DNA of 55,329 bases from DASYPP01 sp036006525 (GTDB lineage Bacteria; Gemmatimonadota; Gemmatimonadetes; Gemmatimonadales; GWC2-71-9): contig DASYPP010000077.1 of the NCBI GenBank assembly GCA_036006525.1, forward strand, positions 1-55,329, written 5' to 3'. This document shows, one piece after another, positions 32,059-40,829 of the stretch (positions within the stretch are counted from its first letter, which is position 1; the number at the start of each line of letters is the position of its first letter). A program made the translations under genes and the position numbers. Below the pieces are notes generated by a model that had not been told where the DNA came from, did not search any database, and saw only the letters and a program-made list of their open reading frames with translations.

Positions 32059-33669
32059 TTGCCCCGCTTTGGCCGTTCTGCCCTGTTCCTTGCCACCCTG
32101 CTCGCCGCCCGATCCGCGGAGGCCCAGGGCTTCCAGGGTAGCCGATATCCGGGCCTGGAGCACGCCGTGGAGGCTTTCTGGAACGCGCAGAGCCCCAAGG
32201 CGCTGGCAGCGGCCGAGCAGGCGATCATAGGTAGCGGAGCCGAACCCGATACGGTGTTGCGGCATCTCCGCATCGTCCCACCGTTCTCACCCCGGGTTCC
32301 CAAGGGACGCCTGAGCCTGGAACACCTGACACCGGAGGGCGACAAGTACCACTATGTGCTGATTGTCCCCTCGACGTATGACCCCGAAGTCCCCATGCCG
32401 CTGCGGCTCTACCTGCACGGCGGCGCCCAGACCGAGGACAAGCACCAGGCCAATCACTGGGACTTCGAGCGCTTTGGGCCGGCCGGGGGACTGGCGCTTT
32501 ATCCGTCCGCCTGGCGCGGCGCGATCTGGTGGAATGACAACCAGCTGGAGAATTTGCGCGGGCTGATCCAGGAGCTCAAGCGTACCTATAATATCGACGA
32601 GAATCGGATCAGCGTGATCGGGGTGTCCGATGGCGGCCTTGGCGCGCTGTACCTCGGGTTCAGGAATCCGACCGGATTCGCGAGTTTCCTGGCTTTTCTC
32701 GCCCACGGCGGCGCATTGACTAATCCAAGACTGGGCGCCGGCGGGCCATTCTTTGTGCCCAACCTGCGCAACAGCCCATTTTACCTGGTGAACGGCGCCC
32801 TGGACCCGCTGTATCCCGCCCGGGATGTCGCACCTTACGTGGCGCTCTACCGGCAGGCCGGTGTGGAAGTCACTTTCCGGCCGGAATCCGAATCGGGACA
32901 TGACCTCCGCTGGTGGCCGGCTGCGTCAGCCAGCGTGGACAGCTTCATCACCCGGCATCCCCGCAATCCCTATCCCGACCGCCTGAGCTGGGAAGCTTTC
33001 CGCACCGACCGGTTCAATCGGGCCTATTGGCTGATCATCGATTCGCTGGGATCCGCGTCCGGAGAGAGCGAGTTCGCCTCTTTCGACAGCGTGACCCCAC
33101 TGCCCGCGGAACCGAACCTGGGCGTCCGGGCCGATCCGGCCAGCGAGGGTGGAGTCCGGGTCCTGGCAGTGGAGCTGGGCTCGCTGGGCGGCCAGGCCGG
33201 GCTCCGGGCAGGGGACAAGATCCTCGCGGTCAACGGCACCATCACGGGCAGCCTGGCAGCGCTGGTGACAGCCACCCGGGGCCTCACCTGGGGAGACACG
33301 ATGTCATTCCTGGTCGAGCGGAACGGCGCCGACGGGATGCTCGGCCTGGTCCTGGGCCCCAGGCCGGAAACCGCGCCCGGGCCCCAGCTGGCGTTTCCCC
33401 GGACGGTTCCCACCGGCCGGGTCGAGCTGGAGCGCATCGGTAACGAGATCATCGTGCGCACCCACGGCGTGAAGCAATACACCCTGCTTCTGTCACCCGA
33501 GCAGTTCGACCTCGATCAACCGATCCGGGTCGTCACCAACGGCGTGGTATCGTTCGAGGGGCGAGTGGAAAAGCAGATTGGCACGTTGCTCAAGTGGGCG
33601 GCGGTAGACCGGGACCGCACCATGATGTTCCTGGCTGAGCTCGAGATCCGGCTGCCCGGAAGTAATTGA
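32059..33669 (+). CDS. Secreted alpha/beta hydrolase fused to a PDZ domain
   Basis: 536 residues from TTG 32059, with GAGGA six bases upstream; no better start is near. Signal peptide ends at SAEA. An alpha/beta hydrolase domain (about 85-300) has the LYLHGG oxyanion strand, nucleophile elbow GVSDGGLGALY and SESGHDLRWW as the likely histidine. A PDZ domain follows at about 345-420 (GVRADPASEGGVRVLAVELG, then GLRAGDKILAVNG). The combination suggests an esterase or peptidase-like hydrolase steered by the PDZ domain to peptide tails. Substrate unknown. It is divergent from the S41 gene and convergent with a lipoprotein gene. Confidence 0.85.
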   Translation: MPRFGRSALFLATLLAARSAEAQGFQGSRYPGLEHAVEAFWNAQSPKALAAAEQAIIGSGAEPDTVLRHLRIVPPFSPRVPKGRLSLEHLTPEGDKYHYVLIVPSTYDPEVPMPLRLYLHGGAQTEDKHQANHWDFERFGPAGGLALYPSAWRGAIWWNDNQLENLRGLIQELKRTYNIDENRISVIGVSDGGLGALYLGFRNPTGFASFLAFLAHGGALTNPRLGAGGPFFVPNLRNSPFYLVNGALDPLYPARDVAPYVALYRQAGVEVTFRPESESGHDLRWWPAASASVDSFITRHPRNPYPDRLSWEAFRTDRFNRAYWLIIDSLGSASGESEFASFDSVTPLPAEPNLGVRADPASEGGVRVLAVELGSLGGQAGLRAGDKILAVNGTITGSLAALVTATRGLTWGDTMSFLVERNGADGMLGLVLGPRPETAPGPQLAFPRTVPTGRVELERIGNEIIVRTHGVKQYTLLLSPEQFDLDQPIRVVTNGVVSFEGRVEKQIGTLLKWAAVDRDRTMMFLAELEIRLPGSN

Positions 33670-33710
33670 AGGATTGAGGGATTTGAAGCCAATCCCCCAA
33701 TCCTTCAATT
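33664..33710. repeat. Hairpin between convergent genes, AATTGAAGGATT arms
   Basis: AATTGAAGGATTGAGGGATT (from 33664) pairs with 33691-33710 with one mismatch. The stop codon of the hydrolase gene (TGA, 33667-33669) is inside the left arm, and a further partial copy (CCCAATCCCCC) stands near 33722. Same architecture as the other tandem-repeat hairpins, with 7-8 base periodicity. Confidence 0.82.
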
Positions 33711-33731
33711 AGGTGTTTCTCCCAATCCCCC

Positions 33732-34610
33732 CTAGTTGTTACTTCTCGTTACCGTATACTGACCACATGCCGTGTGCTGAATGACTACGTTGGTCACCTG
33801 GCTGCCCCGGGTTACCACTGCGGTAACTGTTCCGGCATCGAACTTTGGTGCTACCGTGCAGGACGTGTCGTAATGCAGCCCGCTGGTGGTGATCGTAATC
33901 GAAAACACTTCATCTGCTCCCCGGGTCCATTGCGAGCTCCCCGCGATATTCAGCGTGCCACTGGGCAGCGGCTGTCCCGGGGTGATCGAGCCCGCCTGGT
34001 CGGCGGTAAAGCTCCCATTCCAGTCCTTCACATGGGACGCGGTCCCGCCGTGGGGGAAGGTCACGTCGGTGCGAAAGTTGGTGATCAGGTGGCTCAGGCT
34101 GTTCGAATTACCGGTGATCTGGCGGGTGCCGTTGAACTCAACCGTGGTGGTACGGTTGGTCTGCTGCAGCGTGCGCTGACTGGTAAAATCGGTGAAGACG
34201 AACCGGATACCGAAATCATCGGGCCCGGGGACCGGGTCCGTCACGTCAATGAATCCGGAGAGTTGGAAGTCGAAAAGCCCGCGGCTGAAGCTGCACCCTG
34301 CGAAGTCGAAGCGCACCGAATCCGGCACCGCGTCACCGTCGCTGTTGGACGGTGGGTTAGGCGTGATGGACGGCGAGCAGGGCGGGCTGCCACGCTGGAT
34401 CCCGGGAGCGATGGCAACCCCGGTAGTGGTCAGAGTCGAAGCGTCGATCATCGCATCGGCGTCGGTGGTGACCACGTCCGCCACGTCCTGGGCCTGGGAA
34501 GCCGTAAGCCCGGTAGACGGCCCGGTGCCGCCGTCGCTACAGGCCGCCAGGGCCAGGCCCAGAAGGGCCGCCGCCAGGACGCTCTGGTGTAGTCTGGGTT
34601 TCTGCTGCAT
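33732..34610 (-). CDS. Putative lipoprotein of unknown function
   Basis: 292 residues; ATG 34610 is preceded by AGGAG. Signal ending ALAAC (Cys24), followed by SDGGTGPSTG linker. The mature part is beta-rich, with a DGDAVPDSVRFDFAGCSF calcium-loop-like segment and repeated short strands ending in TVTRSNN. Two cysteine pairs are possible (FAGCSF and DTSCTVAP...TACGQY). I do not recognise the family. Very likely anchored in the outer membrane or its periplasmic face. Divergent from the anti-sigma-like gene. Confidence 0.72.
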   Translation of the reverse strand: MQQKPRLHQSVLAAALLGLALAACSDGGTGPSTGLTASQAQDVADVVTTDADAMIDASTLTTTGVAIAPGIQRGSPPCSPSITPNPPSNSDGDAVPDSVRFDFAGCSFSRGLFDFQLSGFIDVTDPVPGPDDFGIRFVFTDFTSQRTLQQTNRTTTVEFNGTRQITGNSNSLSHLITNFRTDVTFPHGGTASHVKDWNGSFTADQAGSITPGQPLPSGTLNIAGSSQWTRGADEVFSITITTSGLHYDTSCTVAPKFDAGTVTAVVTRGSQVTNVVIQHTACGQYTVTRSNN

Positions 34611-34769
34611 GTTCCCACTCCTGGAGAGGGTTAGGGCGATCTTGAGCTCGCTTCGTGGCCGTGGACGCCCCCTGCCCCCGCCTGTTAAGCCGCCGAACCG
34701 TATGCAATGTCATGCAGATCATCCTACCCGTGAGCCTGCTCACCGCGCCCGCCCGGACGTCAGGGTAGC

Positions 34770-34798
34770 TTGTGACCACTCCCCGCCCGTTCTAATAT
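34770..34798 (+). promoter_or_regulatory. Sigma-70-type promoter for the anti-sigma-like gene
   Basis: TTGTGA (34770-34775) and TAATAT (34793-34798) with a 17-base spacer. The start point would be about 34805, giving a leader of about 55 bases containing TTGAGGA (near 34845-34851) before ATG 34861. Confidence 0.7.
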
Positions 34799-34860
34799 CT
34801 CATTCTGACCCGGTACCGGCTCTTTCGGCCCCGTGGCTTGTTCTGTTGAGGACTTAGCGG

Positions 34861-35895
34861 ATGCGGCACATCAACGATCAGACGCTTGATCAACTGCTGG
34901 CGGACTCTCTGGACGAGTCGCAGGAACGCGAGCTGGAAGCCCACGTCCAGCGGTGCTCTCCCTGCGCGGCCCGGCTTCGGGAGTGGGAGATGCTATTTCC
35001 GCAGATCCGGGGGGTCGCTCCGGCCGGAGACGAGTCGATCGAAGATGCCGCCATACCTGCCACGCGTTCGAGCGTGGTCATGCTCCCCGATTGGACTCCG
35101 CCAGCCGAGCTTCCCCACCCGCCGCGTTCCCGTCCCAGTCCCCTTTGGATTGTGGTGGCCGCGCTGGCCGTGGCCGCGGGATGGCTGGCCGTTCGCCGCA
35201 CAGCGGGCGAAGCGGAACCCAACCTGGCCACGTACGAGCCGGCGCCTCCTGCCGCGGACACTACGGGTGGCGGCCTGGGCAGCGGAATGAGTGACTCGAT
35301 CCAGCGCGCGGCCTTCGCCGATTCGGCCGCGCTCCGCGCGATTCAGACACCGGTGACCGAACCGGTCAACGAGCCGGCCCCGGATCCTCCAGAATCCAGC
35401 GCCACTCCTAGCACCACTCCCAGCACCACCCCTGCGGTGCAGCCGGACACCAGCAACCGGACTCGGCCGGAAAACACAGTCCAGTTCCCGGTCAGGGCCG
35501 ATAGCGACCCCACCGAGACGGTCGCCTTGCCGGCGCAGTTCACCAGGGTGACGCTCGGTGACGCCATCGACCGGTTGGGTGGGTCGATCCGGTTGATTGA
35601 CGGGCTTACCCCCGAGGCGGTCGAAATCGCCGGAGGAGCGGCGCTGCCGGGCGCAGATCCGGGCCGGCTGGTAGTGCGGATCATCTATGATGGTCCCGAC
35701 GGGCGGGTCATTCTCGATCAACAGCGGCTCAACCGTGCCGGCTCAAGGGAACCGGACATCGCCGTCAACACGGCCCAGAGCGGCGTTAGCGTGGCGCAAT
35801 GGGTGGACTGGAAGGGCTACTGGATCTCGCTGGCGTGCCGCACCAACCAGGAATCGCTGCTGGCGATAGCTAACCGCATCCGGGAATCGAAATAG
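34861..35895 (+). CDS. Anti-sigma-factor-like zinc-finger membrane protein
   Basis: 344 residues. The N-terminus has the ZAS motif H28-x3-C32-x2-C35 (HVQRCSPC) found in anti-sigma factors, then one membrane helix at about 95-115 (LWIVVAALAVAAGWLAV). Outside the membrane there is a Pro/Thr/Ser-rich linker (TPSTTPSTTP) and a beta-rich domain to the C-terminus with GLTPEAVEIAGGAAL and WVDWKGYWISLAC. Such proteins hold ECF sigma factors inactive until a signal arrives, but no ECF gene is next to it, which is unusual. It might regulate a distant sigma factor or act otherwise. Confidence 0.78.
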   Translation: MRHINDQTLDQLLADSLDESQERELEAHVQRCSPCAARLREWEMLFPQIRGVAPAGDESIEDAAIPATRSSVVMLPDWTPPAELPHPPRSRPSPLWIVVAALAVAAGWLAVRRTAGEAEPNLATYEPAPPAADTTGGGLGSGMSDSIQRAAFADSAALRAIQTPVTEPVNEPAPDPPESSATPSTTPSTTPAVQPDTSNRTRPENTVQFPVRADSDPTETVALPAQFTRVTLGDAIDRLGGSIRLIDGLTPEAVEIAGGAALPGADPGRLVVRIIYDGPDGRVILDQQRLNRAGSREPDIAVNTAQSGVSVAQWVDWKGYWISLACRTNQESLLAIANRIRESK

Positions 35896-35896
35896 A

Positions 35897-35915
35897 GGCG
35901 GGTCTGAGACCCGCC
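35897..35915. repeat. Short palindrome, GGCGGGTCT arms
   Basis: GGCGGGTCT (35897-35905) pairs exactly with AGACCCGCC (35907-35915). It starts directly after the anti-sigma-like stop. The TCTGAGA centre is shared with the palindrome inside glcF at 13096. Confidence 0.78.
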
Positions 35916-35916
35916 C

Positions 35917-37560
35917 CTATGGGCAGGTCTGCCCGGACAGGAACCAGCAGCTGGTGTGCGGATCGGTCTTGAAGAAGTTGAGCAATTGAGTCCCTACCTT
36001 GGTTTCCGCTCCCGTCCCGGGATGCGTCCCGTCGGCTTCAAATTCCCCAATTGCCCAGGTCAGCCCGTCGGAGCGGGGATTCAATCCGTCAGCCCACAGG
36101 TACGGCCCCCAGGAAACCCAGGGCGCCACCGAGGTGTAATCGAGGTCGCCTGCCCGCGCGTCGACAATGGTCCCGCCGTTGGCCATCTGGTCGATCTGCG
36201 CCTGCACGGTCCACTTCACCGCAAAGCCGGTTTCATAGGCATAGGGCTCCGGGTTCTGGCCGGTGTTGGCATACCCGGCGTAGACCCGGCTCGACATGAA
36301 CACCATCTGCAGGTTGGGGTAGCGGACCTTCATGGCGCGGAGAATATCTCCGTTCTGGGTCACCAGCCGGATGGCATCGCCCTGGGGATCGGGAAGGCTG
36401 ATCGTGGGATCAGGGTTCGCGGTTTTGAGCCAGATCACCTGGACCTGGGCTTCGCTGAATCCCAGCGGCGTCAGCACGCTGTCCTTCACCCGGTCGTAGT
36501 CGGCATCGGTGGGCAGGCGCCAGAATTCCGCGGTTTCCCCGCCCAGGGCACCGTTTACGATCGCCACCGCGGCGTGATTGACCGCGGGATCCGCCGTGGC
36601 CTGGCCAGTGAAGCTCCACGAATTACAGGGGAAACTCAGGACGTCGCACCACTCCTGCGACGGATTGGAGAAACCCACCGACAGCAACACGATCTTTCCG
36701 GTCGGGCTCGGATTGCCGTTGAGATCCAGCCGCTTGACCGCGCGAGCCCGGGCCGCCCCCGCCGCGGCATGGGCCGCCGGCATGCCGTTGGATCCGTTAA
36801 AGAGTCCGCCGGTAAAGCCCAGGTAGGTGCGATTCCCCATGTCGATGAGTGGTATCCGGCCGCTCGCCGTGGTGAGGTCGATCGAACCGCCGACTGCCGG
36901 AGTGAGTCCCGATGCGCTGAACCGGAGGGTGTAGGTGCCCACCGGTCCAGTGATCTTGAGCCCGCTGAAACTGGCGCGCCCGTTGGCTGCCGTCACCGCC
37001 GTGGCACCGCCACCCAGGGCGGCGAAGCTGCTGCCGGTCGCGATGCTGGCGGTGATGGTCACCCCGGCCTGAGGAACCGGCGTGCCACTGCCGCTCTGGA
37101 TTTCCACGATCGGCTGGGTAGAGAACCCCACGCCACTCTGGCCGGTAGCGGGCTGAGTGATCAGGGCCAGTTTGCTGGGCGGAGTGCCGGTCGCCGTAGC
37201 GTGAAAGGTCACGGTGAACTGTCCGGCCTTTGCGGTCACCACGTTGGGCCCCAGGCTTCCCAGGATCCACCGCGCCGCGAGCCTGCCGTTGGCGTCGCTG
37301 CTGGCCGCGGCCGGGTGGAGAAGGCCGCCCCCGGTGACCACGGTCCAGGTGATCGCCACACCGGCTACCCCGACGTTCTGGTCATCAACCGCCTGCACCG
37401 CCAGCGACTCGGGCACTGCGGCACCGGGCAGGGCGAACTGCCCTTCGCCGGACACCGCGATCAGGTTGGCGGGTCCAACAGGGTTGTTGTCGGTATGACT
37501 GCAACCGGCCAGCGCGGCGCAGATCAGCCCCGCGGTTCCCAGCCTGCGCATCGCTGACAT
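35917..37560 (-). CDS. Lipoprotein with Ig-like domain and SGNH-like C-terminal domain
   Basis: 547 residues. Signal ending CAALAGC (Cys20). Residues about 35-120 and 130-235 are Ig-like beta domains of the invasin/Big type (GVAITWTVVTGGG, then AGVTITASIATGS). From about 240 to the end is a domain with GKIVLLSVGFSNPSQEW, VAIVNGALGGETAEFW and the terminal ADGTHPG, whose Asp510 and His513 match the last motif of SGNH/GDSL hydrolases; the usual GDS nucleophile box is not present. The domain resembles an uncharacterised family with YLGFTGGLF and GFSN motifs. Probably a surface-anchored esterase-like protein, but activity is not certain. Confidence 0.78.
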   Translation of the reverse strand: MSAMRRLGTAGLICAALAGCSHTDNNPVGPANLIAVSGEGQFALPGAAVPESLAVQAVDDQNVGVAGVAITWTVVTGGGLLHPAAASSDANGRLAARWILGSLGPNVVTAKAGQFTVTFHATATGTPPSKLALITQPATGQSGVGFSTQPIVEIQSGSGTPVPQAGVTITASIATGSSFAALGGGATAVTAANGRASFSGLKITGPVGTYTLRFSASGLTPAVGGSIDLTTASGRIPLIDMGNRTYLGFTGGLFNGSNGMPAAHAAAGAARARAVKRLDLNGNPSPTGKIVLLSVGFSNPSQEWCDVLSFPCNSWSFTGQATADPAVNHAAVAIVNGALGGETAEFWRLPTDADYDRVKDSVLTPLGFSEAQVQVIWLKTANPDPTISLPDPQGDAIRLVTQNGDILRAMKVRYPNLQMVFMSSRVYAGYANTGQNPEPYAYETGFAVKWTVQAQIDQMANGGTIVDARAGDLDYTSVAPWVSWGPYLWADGLNPRSDGLTWAIGEFEADGTHPGTGAETKVGTQLLNFFKTDPHTSCWFLSGQTCP

Positions 37561-37587
37561 GAAGTCCTCGGAAGTTCCAGCCCAAAG

Positions 37588-39012
37588 TTAGTGCTGCTCG
37601 CCCTTCACGGCCTTGAAGAGCAGGCCGGACAGGTATTGTGCCTCTCGCTTGTCTCGTATCCCGCCCCCGACCGTGACGGGCCGGCCGTCGGTCCGCGCCA
37701 CCTTGATATCGTAATACGGGGTAGAACCTACCTGCATACCGATCGCCGGTTCGATGGCGGAGATCACACTGCCTTCCAGCCGCCGCTCACCGCCGAACCC
37801 CAGAATCCGCCGGTCTACCTTGAGCAGGCCGGTATCGGCCGAGACGGTGATCCGCCCCAGCCAGTGCGCCAGGACCCCGTAGAACAGGAGCAGGTCGAAC
37901 AGGCCGAAGATGACCGGGAACAGAAACGGGGCACCCAGCTTCAGCATGGCAAAGATGACCCCGGACCACCCCAGGAAAAAGATGGTGGTGAAAATGCCGG
38001 CACCCGGATTCCGGGCCGGCGGGAAGACGACTTCGGTGCCGCGCATATTCACGTTGACCTGGATCCGGGAATCCGCCGGCTGCCGGTAGTGGACAAGATC
38101 CACCGGCGCCGGCGTGGCAACCTGGATATCGGGCCCCGATACCTCGCCCTGGTCGGTGCGAAACACCGGCACCTCGAAGCGGGCGGCATAGTCTACTCCC
38201 GGCACCTGGGCGCTCAGCGCCAGCCGCCACACGATCGCATTGTCCGAGTCGCTCTCGTCGGTCGGCTGGGCGTCAGCCGGAATGGCGAACCCTACCGGCA
38301 CGACCGTCCCCGTCGCCTGGCGGGCCGGATGGAACACTCCCTCCTCCTGCCAGAGAATGTTCTCGCTGGTCGATCGGCTCTTTCCGCTGCCGGTGGTCCG
38401 GCGGTTGACCGAGGTCAGCACCACCCGGAACCCCTCGGGAGGTAGGAGATCGCCGGGGATCCGCACCACGCCGGCCAGCTTGCCGCTCACCACGCCGGGA
38501 CGCGTGGTCAGCTCCAGCTCCGATGCACCGAACTTGAGGTAGCGGGTGGTAGCCCGCACGGCCCAGACGAGGAGGCCCGCCCCGATGACCGGGAAGATCA
38601 GGGCGAAGAGAATGACGTAATTCCCCTCCGCCATCGCGGTCCGCACCGCCAGGAAGCCGGCGGGCATCGAGATCACATTCCAGAACAGCGCGAACACCCA
38701 CGCCGCGATCATCGTCCCGCGATTGCTGTCCCGTATGGTCCCGCTCGCCCAATCCTCCCGCCAGCGCCAGGGGCGATCGGGGTTTTGTTCCCGGAGGACC
38801 GCCGAGCGGGCGGCCGTCTTTTTCCCGAAGACCGCGGCGGTCATGATGCCAAACCCCGCCCCTCCGAACGCCACTGCGAACATCCCGGCGAAGCCAGCCG
38901 TCGCCCAGTCGCCCGTCACGAGGGCTTTGAGCGCGACGAACAGCGCGCCGACGCCGACCGCACAGAATGGAAGGAGGAAGAGCACCAGGCAGCCGAATCC
39001 GGCCCCGCTCAT
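37588..39012 (-). CDS. Membrane protein of unknown function
   Basis: 474 residues from ATG 39012 (a longer frame would overlap the previous gene). Two membrane helices at the N-terminus (CLVLFLLPFCAVGVGALFVAL and AGFAGMFAVAFGGAGFGIMTA), two near 95-150, a large soluble part rich in beta strands (about 170-340) and two more helices near 345-390 (FTTIFFLGWSGVIFAM and LFDLLLFYGVLAHWL). The pattern resembles DUF3592-like membrane proteins, but I cannot assign it. It lies 27 bases after the rhodanese gene and may be co-transcribed with the amidoligase block upstream. Confidence 0.7.
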   Translation of the reverse strand: MSGAGFGCLVLFLLPFCAVGVGALFVALKALVTGDWATAGFAGMFAVAFGGAGFGIMTAAVFGKKTAARSAVLREQNPDRPWRWREDWASGTIRDSNRGTMIAAWVFALFWNVISMPAGFLAVRTAMAEGNYVILFALIFPVIGAGLLVWAVRATTRYLKFGASELELTTRPGVVSGKLAGVVRIPGDLLPPEGFRVVLTSVNRRTTGSGKSRSTSENILWQEEGVFHPARQATGTVVPVGFAIPADAQPTDESDSDNAIVWRLALSAQVPGVDYAARFEVPVFRTDQGEVSGPDIQVATPAPVDLVHYRQPADSRIQVNVNMRGTEVVFPPARNPGAGIFTTIFFLGWSGVIFAMLKLGAPFLFPVIFGLFDLLLFYGVLAHWLGRITVSADTGLLKVDRRILGFGGERRLEGSVISAIEPAIGMQVGSTPYYDIKVARTDGRPVTVGGGIRDKREAQYLSGLLFKAVKGEQH

Positions 39013-39038
39013 CTCGAGCTTGCCGCGCCGGTTTCCGA

Positions 39039-39890
39039 TCACCCGGGCCCTCGCGCCACCGGCGTATCGGGATGCCCGCCCCATTCGCTCCACGATCCAT
39101 CATAGAGCGTATGGTACCGGTGGCCCAGGACGTCCAGCGCGAGCAGCAGGTCGCACGCGGTCACTCCGGAGCCGCATGTCGTCACGATAGGAAGGGTGAG
39201 ATCGACACCCGCTTCCGTGAAACGGATGCGCAGCTCTTCCGGCGGGAGCAGGGTGCCATCCGGGCGGACCAGGCTGGTGTAGGGGACATTACGGCTGCCG
39301 GGGATATGCCCGGGACGGAGCCCGGGGCGGGGCTCCGGCTCAACGCCCTGGAAGCGGCCGCTCGAGCGGGCGTCGACCACCTGGGTACCGGGGTCCGCGA
39401 GGTTTTCCAGCAGGTCTGACAGGCTCCGCACCATTGCCGGATCGAAGCGCGGCGTGAAGCTCACCGGCAACGGTGTAATCGCATCCGGTTCGACCGCACG
39501 GCCCTCGGCGCACCACTTCTTGAAACCGCCGTCCAGCACGGCGACCTCGGGATGGCCATACACCCGGAACATCCACCAGGCCCTTCCCGCGCTCACGTTG
39601 GCTCCGGAGCCGTCATATACCACGACCTGATGACTGTCGCCGATGCCCAGGGCGCCGACGGCGCGGGCGAACTGTTCGGGAGGCGGCAGGGTGTGGGGGA
39701 GCGACGTCTGGTGGTCGCTCAACACGTCGAGATCAAAGAAGACCGCACCGGGGATGTGGGCGGTCAGGTACTCCCTCCAGGCATCGCGGCCGGTGGCAGG
39801 CAGGTACCAGCTGGCGTCCAGGACGCGGAGGCCGGGACTCCCGAGATTCTGGTCCAGCCAATCGGTCGATACAATTGTGTGAGCTGTCAT
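39039..39890 (-). CDS. Sulfurtransferase with two rhodanese domains
   Basis: 283 residues from ATG 39890. The longer frame to 39989 is the repeat read through. An inactive first rhodanese domain (AWREYLTAHIPGAVFFDLD) and a second with the catalytic Cys in TTCGSGVTACDLLLAL. CGSGVT is the loop of 3-mercaptopyruvate sulfurtransferase-type enzymes, rather than the CRKGVT of thiosulfate rhodaneses. It would move sulfane sulfur from 3-mercaptopyruvate or thiosulfate to an acceptor. It follows the class I amidase gene, separated by a terminator and a repeat. Confidence 0.9.
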   Translation of the reverse strand: MTAHTIVSTDWLDQNLGSPGLRVLDASWYLPATGRDAWREYLTAHIPGAVFFDLDVLSDHQTSLPHTLPPPEQFARAVGALGIGDSHQVVVYDGSGANVSAGRAWWMFRVYGHPEVAVLDGGFKKWCAEGRAVEPDAITPLPVSFTPRFDPAMVRSLSDLLENLADPGTQVVDARSSGRFQGVEPEPRPGLRPGHIPGSRNVPYTSLVRPDGTLLPPEELRIRFTEAGVDLTLPIVTTCGSGVTACDLLLALDVLGHRYHTLYDGSWSEWGGHPDTPVARGPG

Positions 39891-39901
39891 ATCGTCCATG
39901 A

Positions 39902-39988
39902 AAAACCAACGCAAAGTCGCGAAGGCGCAAAGAACATCCTCATCTTCGCGGCTCTGCGTCTTTGCGTCAGGCATTTGTGCAACTGCCA
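39902..39988. repeat. Hairpin-type repeat with CGCAAAGTCGCGAAGGCG arm
   Basis: The left part (39902-39933) is ACGCAAAGTCGCGAAGGCGC, and the right part to 39988 contains CTCTGCGTCTTTGCGTC and ends GTGCAACTGCC, the inverse of the GGCAGTTGCAC boundary at 5558-5568. It lies upstream of the rhodanese start on the minus strand. Confidence 0.75.
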
Positions 39989-39990
39989 CA

Positions 39991-40023
39991 AAATAACAGG
40001 GCGGACCCGAAAGATCCGCCCTG
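39991..40023 (-). terminator. Intrinsic terminator of the class I amidase gene
   Basis: CAGGGCGGA (39997-40005) pairs with TCCGCCCTG (40015-40023). On the minus strand the stem is followed by TTATTTTG. It lies 27 bases past the amidase stop, so the rhodanese gene is probably transcribed separately. Confidence 0.78.
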
Positions 40024-40049
40024 ATTCCATCAGCCGGTCATCTGGCTTC

Positions 40050-40802
40050 TCATTTGCCGCGGGCAGCGTCCACGAATCGCGAAAATAACTGTCGCATTCC
40101 CTTGTCGTGGTCTACCAGCGCTTCGGGGTGCCACTGGACGCCCACCATGAAGTGACCGTTGGACGACTCGAGACCCTCGACCAGACCGTCCGGAGCCACC
40201 GCGCTCACGATCAGGCCCGGCGCCAACTGCTTGATGCCCTGATGATGCATGCTGTTCACCGTGACATCGCGCCGCTCGAGGATCGCCGCGAGGCGGGTTC
40301 CGCTGGTGAGCTCGACCGGGTGCGCCAGGTAGTCGCGGGTATAGCCGGCCGTGGGGAAGTAGTCATGCTTGATCGCTTCGGGGTACTCGTCTTCGATGTC
40401 CTGGTACAGGCTGCCGCCCATCGCGACATTGATGACCTGGCTGCCGCGGCAGAGCCCCAGCAGCGGTTTCTTGTCGGCCAGGGTCCAGCGGGTGAGCATC
40501 AGCTCCACCGCATCGCGAGCCGCGTCGGTCCGGCCCAGGTGACAGGAGTGTTCCTCGCCGAAGGTGTGGGGATCCATGTCCACCCCGCCCGGTATCATGA
40601 CGCCATCGAGCCGGTCGTAGACGGCGCGGAGCGATGCCTCGTCGCGGTCCAGCAGCGGGATCATGACCGGAGCGCCACCGGCGTCGGCGACCGCGACGAT
40701 GTAGCGGTCACTCATCATCCAGGATGGCGGCAGCCCTTCCGGGATACCGTCGATCGAATGCAGGGTCTGGGTGGTGATACCGATCAGCGGCCGAACAGCC
40801 AT
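40050..40802 (-). CDS. Class I glutamine amidotransferase-like hydrolase (peptidase C26, PuuD type)
   Basis: 250 residues. Catalytic Cys in GLCRGSQVINVAMGG and His in VQWHPEALV, as in gamma-glutamyl-GABA hydrolase PuuD and related C26 peptidases. It probably hydrolyses a gamma-glutamyl bond. It follows, on the same strand, a YbdK-like ligase and two ATP-grasp ligases, the reverse type of reaction, so it may trim or recycle the product of that pathway. It is the last gene before a terminator. The substrate is unknown. Confidence 0.88.
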   Translation of the reverse strand: MAVRPLIGITTQTLHSIDGIPEGLPPSWMMSDRYIVAVADAGGAPVMIPLLDRDEASLRAVYDRLDGVMIPGGVDMDPHTFGEEHSCHLGRTDAARDAVELMLTRWTLADKKPLLGLCRGSQVINVAMGGSLYQDIEDEYPEAIKHDYFPTAGYTRDYLAHPVELTSGTRLAAILERRDVTVNSMHHQGIKQLAPGLIVSAVAPDGLVEGLESSNGHFMVGVQWHPEALVDHDKGMRQLFSRFVDAARGK

Positions 40803-40829
40803 TCACTCTCCGAAGCTGAGGTTCTCTCA

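Noticed and set aside
35956..37557. A 533-codon plus-strand frame
   Set aside because: Shadow of the Ig-like lipoprotein gene, which has a signal peptide and domain motifs; the plus frame has none.
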